DNA of 64,000 nt from Allokutzneria sp. A3M-2-11 16 (GTDB lineage Bacteria > Actinomycetota > Actinomycetes > Mycobacteriales > Pseudonocardiaceae). A program made the translations under genes and the position numbers. Of this stretch, positions 56,034-63,850 are shown piece by piece. Where the stretch lies: positions 62,001 through 126,000 of the forward strand of contig NZ_JANAVO010000001.1 of assembly GCF_024213555.1 (NCBI RefSeq), written 5' to 3'. The first letter of the stretch is position 1; every line of letters starts with the position of its first letter. The notes under the pieces are model-generated. The model ran no database searches. It worked only from the letters and a program-made list of their open reading frames with translations, and had not been told where the DNA came from.

Positions 56034-56605
56034 GACTGGGTCTCCTTCTTCGACTTGGACTTCTTCTCGATCAGCGTGCCGTCGTACTCCCGGCCGAGCA
56101 GCGCCATCAGCACGATCAGCCCGCCGCCGACGCAGATCGCGGAGTCGGCCACGTTGAACACCGGCCACACCGAGCCGTCCGGGGCGAACAGCGACAGGAA
56201 GTCGACCACGTGCCCGTGCAGGAAGCCCGGCGGGCGGAAGAGCCGGTCGCCGAGGTTGCCGAGCGCTCCGGCCAGCACGAGCCCGAGCCCGGCCGCCCAG
56301 CCGCCGGAGCGCAGGCGCGGAGCGAAGTACAGGATCGCCAGCACCACCGCCGCCATGATCAGCGACAGCACCCAGGTGTAGTCGGCGCCGATGGACCACG
56401 CGGCGCCGGGGTTGCGGACCAGCACCAGGTAGAGCCCGCCGCCGAGGAGCCGCACCGGCTCCTGGCCCTCCAGCGCGGCGACCGCCCACAGCTTGGTGAC
56501 GATGTCCAGCGCCAGCACGACCACGGCCAGCCCGGCGAACAGGCCGAGCCTGCGGGGTGGAAGCGGGGGGCTGCTCTCGGGGCTCACCGGGTCATTGTCG
56601 CTCAC
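56030..56605 (-). CDS. lspA: Signal peptidase II (prolipoprotein signal peptidase)
   Basis: 191 residues, four membrane helices. Catalytic aspartates lie in [11 protein letters not shown] and [12 protein letters not shown]; the N-terminal [12 protein letters not shown] and [13 protein letters not shown] are family signatures. It cleaves lipoprotein signal peptides such as those of the two ABC binding proteins in this window. GTG start at 56605; a C-terminal lysine-rich tail (EKKSKSKKE) is cytosolic. Confidence 0.96.
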   Translation of the reverse strand: MSDNDPVSPESSPPLPPRRLGLFAGLAVVVLALDIVTKLWAVAALEGQEPVRLLGGGLYLVLVRNPGAAWSIGADYTWVLSLIMAAVVLAILYFAPRLRSGGWAAGLGLVLAGALGNLGDRLFRPPGFLHGHVVDFLSLFAPDGSVWPVFNVADSAICVGGGLIVLMALLGREYDGTLIEKKSKSKKETQS

Positions 56606-56622
56606 CCGGCCATTGTCCCTGA

Positions 56623-57966
56623 TCAGAGATCGGCCAGGAACGGCGGCAGCGGCCGCGGGTCGTTCCTGGGGGTCCAGCGGCCGTCGACGAGCTCGTACTC
56701 CCACTTCGGCCCGTCCGCGACGATCCGCCGCAGCGCGCCGACCACGCGCGAGACGTGCTCGGCGTTGTTGCCCAGCCCGAGGCTGACGCGCAGTGCCCGC
56801 ACACCGTCGGAACCGCTCGTCGACAGCAGCCGCTTGGTCGCGATGTGCGCGCAGAACGCGCCGTCGCGCACGCCGATGCCGTACTCCGCGGACAGGATCG
56901 CGGCGAGCAGCCCGGCGTCGTGACCGTCGACGGTGAAGCTGACAACGCCGACGCGGTCCGGGGCGTCGTCGCCGAACAGGGTCAGCTCACGGAACCCGGG
57001 CACCGTCGCCAGACCGGCCTTGAGCTGCGTGAACAGCTTGTCCTCGTGCGCCTTCACGTCCTCCCAGCGCTGCCGCGCGAGCACCCCGCAGGCCACGGCG
57101 AGCGCGTGCACGCCGACGACGTTGGGCGAGCCGGCCTCGTGCCGCTCCGGCACCTTCGACCAGCTCACGCCGAGGTGGTCGCCCCAGTCCACGACGTTGC
57201 GGGTGGCGCCGCCGCCGATCAGGTAAGGCTCGGACTGCTGCAACCAGTCGGAGCGACCGACCAGCGCGCCCGCGCCGAACGGGGCGTAGAGCTTGTGCCC
57301 GGACAGCACGACGTAGTCCACCTCGGCGGCGCTGGCGTTCACCGCCCGGTGCGGCGCGAGCTGGGCGGCGTCGAGCACGGTCCGCGCGCCGTGCGAGTGC
57401 GCGCACCGGACCAGGTCGTTGACCGGCCACACCTCGCCGGTCACGTTGGAGGCCCCGGTGATCACCACGAGGCGCGGGCCGACCGGGGCGGACTTGAGCG
57501 CCTCGTCGAGCACGCGGACGGCCTCAGCGGGTGTCGCCGGGGTCTGCAATCGGTTCACGCGCGGACCCCGCCACGGCAGCAGCGCGGCGTGGTGGTCGGT
57601 GTCGAAGACGAAAACGCTGGTGCCCTTGGGAAGGCTGCGCGCCAACAGGTTCAGCGAGTCGGTGGTGTTGCGGGTGAACACGACGGCGTCGGTCTGCCGC
57701 GCCCCGACGAAGCGGCGCACGGCGTGCCGGGCCTGCTCGTAGATGCGGGTGCAGACCTGGGAGGCGAAGCCCGCGCCGCGGTGCACGCTGGCGTACCAGG
57801 GCAGCAGCTCGTCAACGGCGTCGCGGACCTGCTCGAGGCAGGGCGCGCTGGCCGCGTGGTCGAGGTTGGCGTAGGGCACCAACTCGCCCGTGACCAGCGG
57901 AACCGTGAGCCGCGCGCCCACGACGGCGGGAACCGAGGAGCGGATGGGGGCGAACGCGAGCGACAT
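56623..57966 (-). CDS. Class V PLP enzyme, cysteine-desulfurase-like, under a SAM-IV riboswitch
   Basis: 447 residues, fold type I. PYANLDHAASAPCLEQV, VVFTRNTTDSLNLLAR, VLDAAQLAPHRAVN and the PLP lysine in YVVLSGHKLYAPFGAGALVG identify class V. A cysteine in VRDGAFCAHIATKRLL is near where SufS keeps its active-site cysteine, but the loop differs. It is neither clearly IscS nor SufS; a C-S lyase or desulfurase on a methionine/cysteine-related compound is plausible. The SAM-IV riboswitch directly upstream (57994-58121) ties it to sulfur metabolism. ATG at 57966, with the RBS CGGAGA next to a small hairpin. Confidence 0.87.
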   Translation of the reverse strand: MSLAFAPIRSSVPAVVGARLTVPLVTGELVPYANLDHAASAPCLEQVRDAVDELLPWYASVHRGAGFASQVCTRIYEQARHAVRRFVGARQTDAVVFTRNTTDSLNLLARSLPKGTSVFVFDTDHHAALLPWRGPRVNRLQTPATPAEAVRVLDEALKSAPVGPRLVVITGASNVTGEVWPVNDLVRCAHSHGARTVLDAAQLAPHRAVNASAAEVDYVVLSGHKLYAPFGAGALVGRSDWLQQSEPYLIGGGATRNVVDWGDHLGVSWSKVPERHEAGSPNVVGVHALAVACGVLARQRWEDVKAHEDKLFTQLKAGLATVPGFRELTLFGDDAPDRVGVVSFTVDGHDAGLLAAILSAEYGIGVRDGAFCAHIATKRLLSTSGSDGVRALRVSLGLGNNAEHVSRVVGALRRIVADGPKWEYELVDGRWTPRNDPRPLPPFLADL

Positions 57967-57993
57967 TGCGATCTCCGTGAGTCCGTGGGACTC

Positions 57994-58121
57994 GCCTGGA
58001 GGGAGCCCGCGCTTGCCCGCCGCACCTCGCGGCGAACCAGGTCCTCACCTAGGGCACCCCACCGCGGTTGGAGGGTTGCCGACCAGCTAGCTAGGGCTTG
58101 TCGCTGGCACTCATGACCTTG
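57994..58121 (-). ncRNA. SAM-IV riboswitch
   Basis: On the minus strand GGTCATGAGTGCCAGCG (from 58118 down), then CAAGCC, GCTGGTCGGCAACCCTCC, CCGCGGTGGGGTGCCC and GGTGAGGACCTGG form the SAM-IV consensus almost letter for letter, with the P1 pairing AGGTC/GACCT. A short hairpin GAGTCC-CAC-GGACTC (57979-57993) lies just before the Shine-Dalgarno of the PLP-enzyme gene and probably acts as the expression platform, hiding or freeing the RBS. SAM-IV elements are known to occur in Actinomycetota and to lower sulfur-metabolism gene expression when SAM is high. Confidence 0.9.
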
Positions 58122-58250
58122 CGACCGAAAGTAGCCGAGGAGGCACCGGCACGCCAGCCCCCTGTCCAGATTCTGGAACGCGACCTGCGCCACAGTGGCC
58201 AAAAGGTGTTGCGCGCCAAGGGAAACAACGCGCAACACCAAGGTGTACAA

Positions 58251-58910
58251 CTAACTCTGGAACCAGGCGGGCAGTCGGACGGTGAATCCGTCACGCGTTC
58301 TGGTGAGGCTGCCGGAGTACTGCGAGGCACCCTGGCTCACCCGCCAGCCGCCGAAGACCTTGCCGTGCACGGCGACCCCGTTGGCCGCCGCGACCCGGGT
58401 GCTCAAGTCCTCATAGGACAGTCCACTCCAGTCGTCCGCGTCGAAGGCGCCGAGCTGCCACAGCGTGAAGTGCACGTGCGCGCCGGAACTGCTTCCACCG
58501 CAAGGCAGGGCGTTGCCGGTGCGACCGAGTACGGCACCCGCGGCCACCTGCTGGTTGTCACTGACTCGAATGCCCTCCAGGTGGTAGTACCCGGTGCGCC
58601 AACCGTCCGTGTGGTCGACGGTCACCCAGTTGCCGCGCGCACACCGCTGAATACGCACGGTGCCCGGCGCCGCGGCGCGGGCGAGCCCGTCCGAGGGCGA
58701 GAAGTCCAGGGCGTTGCGCACACCGCTCTGGCCGTTGTCCGAGTGCACACCGGCCGAATACGCGCGCTGTCCCGCGGAGAACGGCAGCGCCATCGACGGC
58801 ATCGCCGCGGCCTGGGCGGGAACAACGAGGACCGAGGACAGCAGAACCGATCCGATAAGGACGCCTATCACCTTGGCGCGTAAGGAAAAAAGCGCATGCT
58901 TCAGCTCCAT
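58251..58910 (-). CDS. Secreted M23-type peptidase-like protein
   Basis: 219 residues. A signal peptide (FSLRAKVIGVLIGSVLLSSVLVVPAQA) precedes an M23/lysostaphin-fold domain: GVHSDNGQSGVRNALDFSP (HxxxD-type zinc ligands), VDHTDGWRTGYYHLEG, and the HxH in SSGAHVHFTLWQLG. All three metal motifs are present, so peptidoglycan peptidase activity (as in beta-lytic proteases) is likely. C-terminus carries a beta-rich extension (GGWRVSQGASQYSGSLTR). RBS AGGAGCT seven bases before the ATG. Confidence 0.88.
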   Translation of the reverse strand: MELKHALFSLRAKVIGVLIGSVLLSSVLVVPAQAAAMPSMALPFSAGQRAYSAGVHSDNGQSGVRNALDFSPSDGLARAAAPGTVRIQRCARGNWVTVDHTDGWRTGYYHLEGIRVSDNQQVAAGAVLGRTGNALPCGGSSSGAHVHFTLWQLGAFDADDWSGLSYEDLSTRVAAANGVAVHGKVFGGWRVSQGASQYSGSLTRTRDGFTVRLPAWFQS

Positions 58911-59035
58911 CGGAGCTCCTTTGATCCGCAGGGGCGCGGCGCCTCAGGCAGGGGTCGTACGGCGCCGCACGGCACAGAATCCACCCGTGCGGAGATCGAG
59001 AAAAGCGGCGAACGACGTCGACCGAACGGCCGAAA

Positions 59036-60514
59036 TCACTCGCCCAGCTCGCCTTTCCACCTGGCGTAGCGGCCCGCGCGGTCGATCGCGCGGATACGCC
59101 GCTCCGCGTCCGCGCGCACCTCTTCGGTGGCAACGATCAGCAACTGGTCGCCGACCTGGACGCGCGTGGTGGGCTGCGGGGTGAAACCGGCTTTGTCACG
59201 CACCACAAGGCTCACCGTCGCGCCGACCGGCAACCGCAACTCGCTGATGTAGACGCCGTGCAGCTTCGACCCCTTGGGAACGCGCACCTGCAACAGCTCC
59301 GCGCCGAGCTCGTCCAGCGGCGCGGAGTCGACCTCGATCTCCTGCGCCTCACCGCGCCGTACCAGCCCGAGCATCCGCGCCACCAGTGGCAGCGTGGTGC
59401 CCTGCACCAGGGTCAGCACCACCACGAGCACGAACACCACGTCGATCAGCTGCTGGGCGCCGGGGAAGTCCCGGGTCACCGGGATCAGCGCGAGCACGAT
59501 CGGCACCGCGCCGCGCAGCCCGGACCAGGACAGGAAGACCTGTTCCCGCCAGGGCACCCGGAACGGCAGCGCCGCAGCCAACACCGACAACGGGCGGGCC
59601 ACCAGCACCAGCACCGCGCCGGTGATCAACGCCGGGATGATCACGCTCGGCAGCCGCCCCGGCGACGCGTAGAGCCCGAGCAGCACGAACAACCCGATCT
59701 GCGCGAGCCAGCCGAGCCCTTCCGCGAAGGACAGCGTGTCGCCGCGGTGCGGGAGTTTCGCGTTGCCCAGCACCAGTCCCGCGACGTAGGTGGCGAGCAG
59801 TCCGGAGGCGTGCAGCTCCTGGCCCGCGGAGTACGCGAGCACGCAGACCGCGACCGTCGCAAGTGGATAGAGACCGGTCGCGGGGAGCGCGGCGCGGCGC
59901 AGCGCCTGGCTGCCGATCCACCCGAGCGCGATGCCGACGACCGCGCCGACGGCCAACTCGTAGACCACCAGCGCCGGTGTCCACCAACTGGCTGGATCGG
60001 GGCTGGCGAGCAGGACGACCGCGATGTACACCGGAGCGTCGTTGAGCCCCGACTCCAGTTCCAGGGTGCCGGAGATCCTCCGGTGCACGCCCAGTCCACG
60101 CAGGACGCTGAACACCGCCGCGGCGTCGGTCGAGGAAACCACCGCGCCCCACAGCAAGGCGGTCCGCCACTCAAGATCGAGCAGGTAGTGCAGACCGGTC
60201 GCGGTGACCCCGATGCTGACCGCGACGGCCACAGTGGACATCGCGATGCCCAGCCCCAGCGCGGGCCGGACGTTGCGCCACCGCGTGGTCAGGCCACCTT
60301 CGGCGAGGATCACCACCAGGGCGGCGATGCCCAGGTACTGCGTCAGCTGGGCGTCGCTGAAGAGGATGCCGAAGCCCGCCTCGCCGAGTAACAGCCCGAT
60401 CCCGAGGTAGAGCAACAGGGACGGCAAACCAAGCCGCACTGAGGCCCGCACAGCGAGCACGGCGATCAGCACGACCAGTGCGCCGATCCCGAGTCCCAGC
60501 GACAGCTCCGCCAC
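59036..60514 (-). CDS. K+/Na+:H+ antiporter (CPA2/CvrA-like) with TrkA-C domain
   Basis: 492 residues. Twelve or so membrane helices with the exchanger core (LYLGIGLLLGEAGFGILFSD, LLWGAVVSSTDAAAVFSVLRG, ESGLNDAPVYIAVVLLA containing the ND pair expected for ion binding) and a soluble C-terminal TrkA-C region (QVRVPKGSKLHGVYISELRLPVGATVSLVVRDK, here VPKGSKLHGVYISELRLPVG). Potassium or sodium efflux in exchange for protons is expected. GTG start at 60514. Its N-terminal part holds a near-copy of the palindrome motif (60227). Confidence 0.93.
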   Translation of the reverse strand: MAELSLGLGIGALVVLIAVLAVRASVRLGLPSLLLYLGIGLLLGEAGFGILFSDAQLTQYLGIAALVVILAEGGLTTRWRNVRPALGLGIAMSTVAVAVSIGVTATGLHYLLDLEWRTALLWGAVVSSTDAAAVFSVLRGLGVHRRISGTLELESGLNDAPVYIAVVLLASPDPASWWTPALVVYELAVGAVVGIALGWIGSQALRRAALPATGLYPLATVAVCVLAYSAGQELHASGLLATYVAGLVLGNAKLPHRGDTLSFAEGLGWLAQIGLFVLLGLYASPGRLPSVIIPALITGAVLVLVARPLSVLAAALPFRVPWREQVFLSWSGLRGAVPIVLALIPVTRDFPGAQQLIDVVFVLVVVLTLVQGTTLPLVARMLGLVRRGEAQEIEVDSAPLDELGAELLQVRVPKGSKLHGVYISELRLPVGATVSLVVRDKAGFTPQPTTRVQVGDQLLIVATEEVRADAERRIRAIDRAGRYARWKGELGE

Positions 60515-60620
60515 TCCGCCTCCAGCTCATCAAGCGTCCTGAGACACCATTGTCGCCGCTCGTTGCAAGAATCCGGAGTTGACAGCGCTGCGCTCTCGGG
60601 TTTCGAAAGCGGTGTAACCC

Positions 60621-60782
60621 TCAGCCGAGCAGTTCGGCGAGCCGCCGCGCGGCCTCATTGGCTTTTCCCTCAACCGCGGGCGCCGCGACGGCCACCACGA
60701 GGGCCGGGCGCTCCCCCGCGTCCCACCGCCCGCCGACGGAGTCCTTGCGGGCGCCCGGTTTCACCCGGACGGCGAACCTCAT
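60621..60782 (-). pseudogene. Shortened DUF167/YggU-like protein
   Basis: 53 residues: MRFAVRVKPGARKDSVGG, PALVVAVAAPAVEGKANEAARRLAELLG then TGA. The motif APAVEGKANEA is diagnostic of DUF167, but the domain normally continues for about 20-30 residues with a strand and helix (VELVSGATSRxK); these are missing here and I find no continuation in other frames before 60515. It may be a truncated, non-functional remnant or a short natural variant. The ATG overlaps the TetR stop (ATGA). Confidence 0.6.
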
Positions 60783-61372
60783 CCGGGCAGCCCACTGCTC
60801 AGCACGTCGACCATCTCGTCCAGGTAGACCCGTTGCGCCGCACGGGTTTCCGGGAACATCGACGCGCTCATCCTGGCGAGCTGGGTGTGCCCGACGTAGG
60901 TGGAGTACGCCACCAGCGCCCGCCGCCGCGCCTTCGCCGGGGAGAGGCCGAGCTCGGCGACGATCTCGGCGATGTAGTCCACCCGCCGCTCGGTGACCCG
61001 CCGCAGCACCGGTGCCACCAGCGGATCGTCGGCCGCGGCCAGCAGCGCGAGCTCGATCGACGGGTCCTCGTCCTCGGTGATCACCTTCGTGATCAGCAGC
61101 CGCAGCCTGCGCAGCGGGTCCGGCTCGTCGCGCACGGCGGTGATCACCGCGTCGGTGTGCTCGTCCTCCCAGCGCTCCAGCATCGCGGCGACGAGCGCGT
61201 CCCGGTTCGGGAAGTGGTGGTAGGCGCTGCCCTTGGTGGCGCCCAGCCGCGCGGCGAGCGGTTCGATGGCCACCGCGCGCAGGCCCCCCTCGCCCAGCGC
61301 CCGCAGCGCCGCCGCCGTCCAATCCTGCCGCCCCAGCCGCTTCCTGGGTGCCACGTCACGCTCCACGACCAC
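60779..61372 (-). CDS. TetR-family regulator of the adjacent SRPBCC gene
   Basis: 197 residues. N-terminal HTH ALGEGGLRAVAIEPLAARLGATKGSAYHHFPNRDALVAAML; the C-terminal TetR ligand domain begins around RLRLLITKVI. GTG start at 61372, inside the left arm of its putative operator, which suggests a leaderless or near-leaderless message and autoregulation. Confidence 0.9.
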   Translation of the reverse strand: MVVERDVAPRKRLGRQDWTAAALRALGEGGLRAVAIEPLAARLGATKGSAYHHFPNRDALVAAMLERWEDEHTDAVITAVRDEPDPLRRLRLLITKVITEDEDPSIELALLAAADDPLVAPVLRRVTERRVDYIAEIVAELGLSPAKARRRALVAYSTYVGHTQLARMSASMFPETRAAQRVYLDEMVDVLSSGLPG

Positions 61373-61422
61373 GTTCCATACGCTACCGTACGGTCAACAC
61401 CATACGGTAGCGTATGGAACGT
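61371..61422. promoter_or_regulatory. TetR operator region with 20-bp inverted repeat
   Basis: ACGTTCCATACGCTACCGTA (61371-61390) and its exact complement (61403-61422), separated by 12 bases. Each arm contains a partial palindrome of form CATACGSTASCGTAYG, so two TetR dimers may sit side by side. The arms overlap the TetR start and end 12 bp before the divergent SRPBCC ATG, allowing control of both genes. Confidence 0.82.
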
Positions 61423-61433
61423 GGAGGTGGCAC

Positions 61434-61985
61434 ATGATCCACAACGTGCACGAGCGCGAACTGCCGGTCGACACGGCGACGGCGGGCGCACTGCTGGACG
61501 ACCTGCTCGATCTCGACCGCACGATCTGGCCGGTCGACCGATGGGCCCCGATGGCGATGGACCGCCCGCTCGGCGTCGGCGCCCGCGGCGGCCACGGCCC
61601 GATCCGCTACGACTGCACCGCCTACGAGCCGGGCAGGCTGGTCGAGTTCACGTTCACGCCGAAGATGGGGCTCAAGGGCACGCAGGCGCTGGAGGTGCTG
61701 CCCGGCCCGCGCCCGGGAACGTCTCTACTCCGGCACACCGCAACAGGCCGGACCGTCGGCCTGATGCGCCTGCTGTGGCCGCTGGCGATCCGCTGGCTGC
61801 ACGACGCGCTCCTGGAGGACCTCCTCGACCGCGCCGCCACGGCCGTCGGCCATCCCCCTGCGCAGCCCGCGCGCTGGCCCCTCTGGACGCGCCTCTGCTA
61901 CCGCTTCATCGAGCCCAAGCCCACAACCCCAGCCCGAGTTGCCCAGTCTTCAAGCACGCCCAACCCCACCCCCAACGACCGCTAA
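61434..61985 (+). CDS. SRPBCC (polyketide-cyclase-like) family protein
   Basis: 183 residues. N-terminal HERELPVDTATAGALLDDL, WPVDRWAPMAMDRP and RYDCTAYEPGRLVEFTFTPKMGLKGTQALEVLP fit START-like SRPBCC small-molecule binding domains; the C-terminal helix LWPLAIRWLHDALLEDLLDRAA is the lid. It is controlled by the divergent TetR. The last 13 or so residues (VAQSSSTPNPTPNDR) are encoded by repeat copy F, so the original stop was lost or replaced. Confidence 0.82.
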   Translation: MIHNVHERELPVDTATAGALLDDLLDLDRTIWPVDRWAPMAMDRPLGVGARGGHGPIRYDCTAYEPGRLVEFTFTPKMGLKGTQALEVLPGPRPGTSLLRHTATGRTVGLMRLLWPLAIRWLHDALLEDLLDRAATAVGHPPAQPARWPLWTRLCYRFIEPKPTTPARVAQSSSTPNPTPNDR

Positions 61986-62234
61986 CCACCCCCAACCCCC
62001 GCGTGACGGCCCGCCACACACACCGCCCCGCCCAACCGAACCCCGGAACGACCCCGTTTCTGCCCCCTCCGCCGCACTCAACGAAAGCCGCATTCGGGGC
62101 GTTAGGTTCCCTGAACGGGTCGTTCAGGGCGCACGGCCGCGATCACGTGCGCTTTGGGGCGCGATTGGGACGGCCCTGCGGGGGTTGGGGGTGGTTGGCG
62201 ATGTGCCAGAGGGGGGTTCGCGGTACTTGAAGAC
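61946..62234. repeat. GTCTTCAAG inverted-repeat element, copy F, with nested insertion
   Basis: Outer ends GTCTTCAAGCAC (61946-61957) and GTACTTGAAGAC (62223-62234) are 289 bp apart, against 108-119 bp in other copies. Inner blocks match (CCCAACCCCACCCCCAACG, CGCTAACCACCCCCAACCCC and mirror GGGGTTGGGGGTGGTTGGCG), but about 170 bp fills the loop, including the hairpin CCCTGAACG-GGT-CGTTCAGGG (62109-62129) and a GCCGCATTCGGGGCGTT block. It occupies most of the 437-bp gap after the SRPBCC gene; the rest (62235-62368) is GC-rich sequence with GAGCCGGGGC repeats. Confidence 0.8.
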
Positions 62235-62368
62235 GGCCGAACCCCGGCTGGAAGGTGACCCAGGGCCGGAAAGCGTCAGAGCTGGGACCGAGCCGGGGCT
62301 GGGAAACGCGTCGGGGGCGGGGGCGCGACGACTGGAAACGAGCCGGGGCCGGGGCCGGGAACGAGTCA

Positions 62369-62407
62369 GTGGGGTGGGGCCGCCTCTCCTGGGCAGTCCC
62401 ACCCCAC
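62369..62407. terminator. GC-rich hairpin before the convergent membrane-protein gene
   Basis: GTGGGGTGGG (62369-62378) and CCCACCCCAC (62398-62407) form a 10-bp stem with a 19-base loop, 15 bp from the stop of the next minus-strand gene. No T-run. A weak terminator candidate. Confidence 0.5.
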
Positions 62408-62422
62408 CGCACGTCTTCTTCC

Positions 62423-62968
62423 CTACCTGGCCCGCGAGGTCCGGTGCACGGTGGCCAGTACCGCGTCCGGGGTGCACAGCGCGCACGGGGTGAACCCCAG
62501 CTCGCGTGCCTCACGCACCGGCAACGGCATCGTCGCGTGTCCCCGGACCCACTCGCAGCTGGGCAAGTGGTACCTGGGCCGCTCGTCGACCACCAGGACC
62601 TCATCGGTCAGGCCCGCCACGACCAGCAGGTCGGCCGCGTCGGTGTCCTCCTCGGCGGGCTCCCGCCGAGATCGTCCGCTGTCGCTCTCCGGCACCGCCT
62701 CGGCGGCGGCGTCATCGGGGCCGGAGTTCGCCCCTGCGCCCGCCACCGCATCGAACACGGTGTCGGCGGTCTTCGCCTCCCCGGCCCGTTCGTCCGCCCC
62801 AGCGGTCGCGTCACGGCGCCTACGGCGTGCCCAGTCCAGGACCAGCACCACCGCGGCGGCCACGCTCAGCGCCACCGAACCCCACGCCCATCCGGTCGTT
62901 CCGGAGGCGAGGGCGAGGACCAACAGGCCGAAAGCGGCCAGAACCAACAGCAGGACTACGTAGAGCAC
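62423..62968 (-). CDS. Membrane protein with a C-terminal YHxPSC zinc-like motif
   Basis: 181 residues, GTG start. Two N-terminal membrane helices (LYVVLLLVLAAFGLLVLALA and GWAWGSVALSVAAAVVLVL), a basic patch (RRRRR), an acidic low-complexity linker (about 55-115), then RPRYHLPSCEWVRGHATMPLPVREARELGFTPCALCTPDAV. The pattern Y-H-x-P-S-C ... G-x-x-P-C-x-x-C is a small metal-binding fold found beside many bacterial membrane or nuclease domains. It is 18 bp upstream of divIVA's end region on the same strand, so it may be co-transcribed with the growth-pole genes. Confidence 0.8.
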   Translation of the reverse strand: MLYVVLLLVLAAFGLLVLALASGTTGWAWGSVALSVAAAVVLVLDWARRRRRDATAGADERAGEAKTADTVFDAVAGAGANSGPDDAAAEAVPESDSGRSRREPAEEDTDAADLLVVAGLTDEVLVVDERPRYHLPSCEWVRGHATMPLPVREARELGFTPCALCTPDAVLATVHRTSRAR

Positions 62969-62986
62969 TTCTCAGGGCAGACCGGC

Positions 62987-63799
62987 TCAGCCGGCTTCCG
63001 CGGCACGGCTGCCGAAGGTGTAGCCCCCACCGGAGCGACCCTCCGACGGTGCTGCGGAGGAACGGCCCTCCAGCTCACCGAGCTGCGACTTCAGGAAGGT
63101 CGTCAGCCGCGTGCGGTACTCCCGCTCGAACGTGCGCAGCCGGTCGATCTCCTTCTCCAGGGTGTTCTTCTCCTGGGTGATGTTGCCCATGACCTCGGCG
63201 TGCTTGCGCTGCGCGTCGCGCTCCAGGGCGGTCGACTTCTCCAGCGCCTTGCGCTCCAGGGTGTCCGACCGGGTGCGCGCGTCGTTGAGCATCGTCTCGG
63301 CACGGGTGCGCGCCTCGTTGACCATGCTGTCCGCCTTGGCCCTGGCCTCGGAGAGCAGCTGCTCGGACTTGGTGCGGGCCTCCGACAGCATGCCGTCGGA
63401 CTCCGCCTTGGCCTCGGCGGTCAGCCGGTCGGCCATCTCCTGGGCCAGGCCGAGCACCTTGGCGGCCTGCACGTGGTGGTCGCCACTGCCCGGGGAGGTC
63501 TGCTCCATCACGCTGGGCGGCGGGACCGGCGCCAGGCGGCGCGGCTCGTCCATCGAGCGCGCGGCCGGGACCGACGCCGAGCGCGAACGCGCGTCGTCGA
63601 GCTCGGACCGGGTCGAGCCGAGCTGGGCGTCCAGCTCCTCGACCTGGGCACGCAGGTCGTTGTTCTCCTCGATCAGCCGGGCGAGCTCGCTCTCGACCAT
63701 GTCGAGGAAGGCATCGACCTCGTCCTCGTTGTAGCCGCGTTTACCAATCGGCGGCTTGCTGAACGCGACGTTATGAACGTCGGCGGGGGTCAACGGCAT
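62987..63799 (-). CDS. wag31: DivIVA/Wag31 polar growth protein
   Basis: 270 residues. The DivIVA N-terminal domain ([37 protein letters not shown]) marks negatively curved membrane; a long coiled coil follows (about 110-250, with repeated [27 protein letters not shown]-type heptads, here [18 protein letters not shown]). A flexible proline/serine linker at about 66-100 contains the region phosphorylated by Ser/Thr kinases in mycobacteria. It directs tip growth in rod or filamentous actinobacteria. It stands with lspA and yggT at the end of the dcw cluster. Confidence 0.96.
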   Translation of the reverse strand: MPLTPADVHNVAFSKPPIGKRGYNEDEVDAFLDMVESELARLIEENNDLRAQVEELDAQLGSTRSELDDARSRSASVPAARSMDEPRRLAPVPPPSVMEQTSPGSGDHHVQAAKVLGLAQEMADRLTAEAKAESDGMLSEARTKSEQLLSEARAKADSMVNEARTRAETMLNDARTRSDTLERKALEKSTALERDAQRKHAEVMGNITQEKNTLEKEIDRLRTFEREYRTRLTTFLKSQLGELEGRSSAAPSEGRSGGGYTFGSRAAEAG

Positions 63800-63850
63800 C
63801 CTCAGATCACCTCACGCACTCCTGGCTGCTGGTCAGCCTCGGGTTCCCCG

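Noticed and set aside
58164-58180. GTCCAGATTCTGGAAC as a copy of the 13-bp palindrome
   Set aside because: Spacing between half-sites is wrong, so it was not counted.
58122-58250. A small gene between the riboswitch and the M23-like peptidase
   Set aside because: No convincing start, RBS or codon bias; the short frame on the plus strand lies antisense to the peptidase.
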